DNA from: Heterostelium multicystogenum
Lineage: Eukaryota; Evosea; Eumycetozoa; Acytosteliales; Acytosteliaceae
DNA length: 64,000 nucleotides
Assembly: GCA_003667245.1 (NCBI GenBank)
Contig: RCNN01000003.1
Coordinates: 1 to 64,000 of the forward strand
Reading direction: 5' to 3'
Numbering within the stretch: the first letter of the stretch is position 1; every line of letters begins with the position of its first letter. The position numbers and the translations under genes were made by a program. The notes under the pieces were generated by a model. It searched no databases. It was given only the letters and a program-made list of their open reading frames with translations, and had not been told where the DNA came from. Shown one piece after another: positions 61,567 through 64,000 of this stretch.

Positions 61567-62501
61567 ATGGACCTTCGCCAACTGCGCTACTTTCATTGCT
61601 CTGAACGAGTACCGCAGTTTTGTGCGCGCCGCCGACGCCATGGGCATTACCCAGCCGGCGTTCAGCCGCAGCATCCAAAGCCTGGAACAGGAGTTTGGCT
61701 GTGTGCTGGTGGACCGCGCCCACAAAGACCTGCGCCCCACTCCGGAGGGTCAGGTGGTGTTGCAACATGCCTTGTCGCTCGTTCAGGGCGCGGCGCGGCT
61801 GAGCCACGAAGTCACCCGCATGACCAAGCTCGACGCCGGCGAATTGCGCTTTGGCTGCGATGCCGTGGCGGCGGTGAACCTGGTGCCTGGAGCGATCGCA
61901 CGGTTTGTCGGCGCTCATCCACGAGTACGCAGCGGTTTGCATGTGGATAACTGGGAAAAACTCGGACGCAGTTTGAGTCGCGAAGAGATCGAATTCTTCA
62001 TCGCCGATGTGCGCCACTTCGAGGCCGATCCGAACTTCCAGACCCAGGCCCTGACACCCCGGCGCAACGTATTTTTCTGCCGCGCCGGGCACCCGTTACT
62101 GGCCAAGGACAGCCTCTCGACCAACGACTTGTTTGACTACCCGCTGGCCACACCGCTGATCGCTCCCGGGGTACGCAAGCTACTGGCCAACCTGAGCGGG
62201 CGTGTCGACTTTTCTCTCCGCTATCGAACTGGAGCAGTTTGCGGCGCTGGCGGCCATCGTGCACCAGTCCAATGCGATTGGCCTGGGTGCAGAGGATGCG
62301 TTTGCCGAAGACTTTGCCCGTGGCGCACTGACGGTGCTGCACTGGCGCAACGTGCCTCACAGCCTCGACAGTTTGAACAACCGCTGCGGGATCATCAGCC
62401 GTACCGGGTTTCGCTTGTCGCCGGCGGCGAAGGCGATGATCGAAACCCTGATCACCGTGGATACCCCCTCTGCTGAAGCAAGCTTGCTCGCCCGCAATTA
62501 A
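61567..62501 (+). CDS. LysR-family transcriptional regulator, two indels
   Basis: ~311-aa LysR regulator. HTH YRSFVRAADAMGITQPAFSR, wing LVDRAHKDLRPT, effector domain ELRFGCDAVAAVNLVPGA and IELEQFAALAAIV. Breaks near 61600 and 62215 are single bases. It stands upstream of the secreted Yellow-like protein gene on the same strand. Target unknown; could be either neighbour. Confidence 0.88.
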
Positions 62502-62631
62502 AAAACCAGGCTTGCGCGCGGCAGCCCATTCTCTTGATTTCAATGAAACTGTTATCGGCAATCAGCGGGTTTTTTCGCCTGCCGGGAACCGACACCATTG
62601 GCTCCAGAACAGAAAAACCTGGAGCCCTGCC

Positions 62632-63807
62632 ATGTACTTGAAATACCCAATCAGTTGGACTGCCCTTGCCTTGGCAGCGGCCCTCACCGGCACCGCCGCC
62701 CAGGCTTCCATGCCGGCGAACCTGCCCGCCGATCAGAGCGTTGGCGCCATCGAGCAGGTGCACGCCTTCCACGATGCCATGCCCACCGCGTGAGCGTTTA
62801 CCGAGACCGGACGCATCTTTGTCAACTTTCCTCGCTGGGGCGACGAGGTGCCGTTTTACCGTCGCAGAATTGCGCGACGGCAAAGTCGTACCCTACCCTG
62901 ACCAGGCGATAAACCAGGCCAACCCCAAAGACCCGGCCAAAGGGTTTATCAGCGTACAAAGCGTGGTGGCCGACGGGCGCGGACGCCTCTGGATACTGGA
63001 CACCGCGGCGCCTGGCTTCTCGCCTCCACAGCCAGGTGGTGCCAAGCTCGTCGCAGTTGAGCTCGCCACCAACAAGGTGGTCAAGACCCTCGTATTCCCG
63101 AAAAACGTCATGCTGCCCGGCACCTACGTCAACGACATGCGCTTTGATTTTCGCGTGGGTGACCAAGGCGTGATCTATATCACCGACTCTTCACTTACCG
63201 GCCCGGGCGCGATCATCGTCATGGACATCGCCAGTGGCACGGCCATACGCCGGCTCAGTGGTGCACCCTCGACCTCGGTCGACCCGAACTTCGTACCCAC
63301 GGTCGAAGGCCAGGTCCTGAAAGTGCGGGATGCCAAAGGCGGCACCCAGCCTTTTGCCGTGGCTTCGGACGGCATCGCCCTGTCGGCTGATGGGCAGACC
63401 TTGTATTTCTGCCCGCTGTCGAGTAGGCACCTGTACGCCATCCCCACGGCACTGCTGCGTGACGAGACAGTCAGCGAAGCACGGCTCGAAATGGCGGTCA
63501 AAGACCTCGGGGAAAAAGGCGCCTCGGACGGGCTTTGAAGCCGACGCCTCGGGGGCCGTGTATGCCGGCGACTACGAAAACAACAGCGTGCGCAAACGGC
63601 TGGCGAACGGGCAATGGCAGACCATCGTCCATGATCCGCGTGTGCTTTGGCCCGACACACTGTCAATCGGTCCTGATGGCTTACCTGTACTTCATCGCCA
63701 ATCAGCTGCACCGCCAAAGCATCTTTCACGCAGGCAAAGACTTGCGCCAGAAACCCTACAGCCTGCTGCGCGTGAAGATCGATGCCGCGCCGGCGCCCAC
63801 ACACTAG
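62632..63807 (+). CDS. Secreted Yellow/MRJP-related protein (L-dopachrome-tautomerase-related), several indels
   Basis: ~390-aa secreted protein. Signal peptide ending AQA (MYLKYPISWTALALAAALTG start), then the six-bladed beta-propeller of the major royal jelly protein/Yellow family: SVTETGRIFVNFPRWGD, ADGRGRLWILDTAAPG, GTYVNDMRFDFRVG, SDGIALSADGQTLYFCPLS and YAGDYENNSVRKR. Bacterial members are labelled L-dopachrome-tautomerase-related without a proven reaction. Breaks near 62793, 62857, 63532 and 63682. Monocistronic. Confidence 0.85.
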
Positions 63808-63819
63808 CGGCGCCGAAGC

Positions 63820-64000
63820 ATGAATATTGATGCGTTGAACCTGTTCATGCGATCAACAGAGCTGGGCAAATATCACCGCAGCCGGCAGGGAGCTGGGACT
63901 CGCGCCCTCGGTGGCCAGCCACAAACTGGCGAAGCTTGAAGAATACCTGGGCATGCGCCTGCTGCATCGCACCACTCGCCAGGTCAGCCTGACCGAAGAC
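63820..64000 (+). CDS. LysR-family regulator, 3' end outside window, one indel
   Basis: First ~60 codons of a LysR gene. MNIDALNLFMRSTELG, then after removing an extra A near 63871, NITAAGRELGLAPSVASHKLAKLEEYLG and LHRTTRQVSLTE, a standard winged helix-turn-helix. It starts 13 bp after the Yellow-like gene stop. Confidence 0.85.

Noticed and set aside
1..64000. tRNA or rRNA genes
   Set aside because: I found no cloverleaf-type or rRNA-like sequence; gaps between genes are filled by REPs, hairpins or AT-rich promoter-like DNA.

Overview
The window is a chromosomal segment of a Pseudomonas, most likely from the P. fluorescens group. The evidence is the gene families, the high-GC Pseudomonas codon style, the many REP/REPIN elements of the GTGGGAGCGGGCTTGCTCGCG type, and the block pckA-hslO-PAP2-hslR-rimABK-envZ-ompR-tex-thioesterase-gshA, which matches the order known from other pseudomonads. 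A property of the whole window must be kept in mind. Most genes carry one or more single-base indels, mostly in short homopolymers, including genes that are core or normally essential (pckA, ompR, gshA, tex, tonB/exbBD). These look like sequencing or assembly errors, not decay. Gene coordinates below run from the true start to the true stop as inferred across the indels, and the indel sites are noted.

Layout. 1-13.2 kb: conserved housekeeping and stress block (pckA, hslO, PAP2 phosphatase, hslR, the c-di-GMP-linked rimABK ribosome-modification operon, envZ/ompR, tex, thioesterase, gshA). 13.4-16.9 kb: tauABCD taurine uptake and desulfonation. 17-24 kb: aldo/keto reductase, OprD-type porin, LysR/SDR pair, small membrane protein, BetT choline transporter with a perfect 10-bp-arm palindrome upstream. 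24.2-36.6 kb: sulfur metabolism region: epsC, dcyD-tcyJ-tcyL-tcyN (cystine uptake and D-cysteine breakdown), an unrecognised 261-aa protein, two tandem SfnB-type flavoproteins plus a DszA/NtaA-type FMN monooxygenase, then metQ-metN-metI. 36.6-46.2 kb: methyltransferase, secreted glycoside-hydrolase-like protein, a TriABC-like RND pump with two membrane-fusion proteins, an orphan AAA ATPase. 46.3-49.3 kb: polar amino acid ABC transporter. 49.8-52.4 kb: stand-alone metQ, a sigma54-activator-like protein without a DNA-binding domain, an RBBP9-type hydrolase. 52.55-56.57 kb: a large nested palindrome interrupted by an IS4-family and an IS3-family element. 56.6-58.6 kb: tonB-exbB-exbD. 58.9-64 kb: LysR regulators, a nucleoside/guanine-type deaminase with a CynX-type MFS transporter, a secreted Yellow/MRJP-like protein, and the start of another LysR gene.

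The main functional theme is acquisition of sulfur from organic sources: taurine, cystine, D-cysteine, sulfones or sulfides, and methionine. It is spread over several operons, four of which share an ATATTCC-type motif in their upstream or intergenic DNA. The most unusual structures are the IS-interrupted nested palindrome at 52.5-56.6 kb, the unrecognised protein and tiny upstream ORF beside the sfnB-type operon, and the sigma54-regulator-like gene that has lost its usual sigma54-contact loop and DNA-binding domain.
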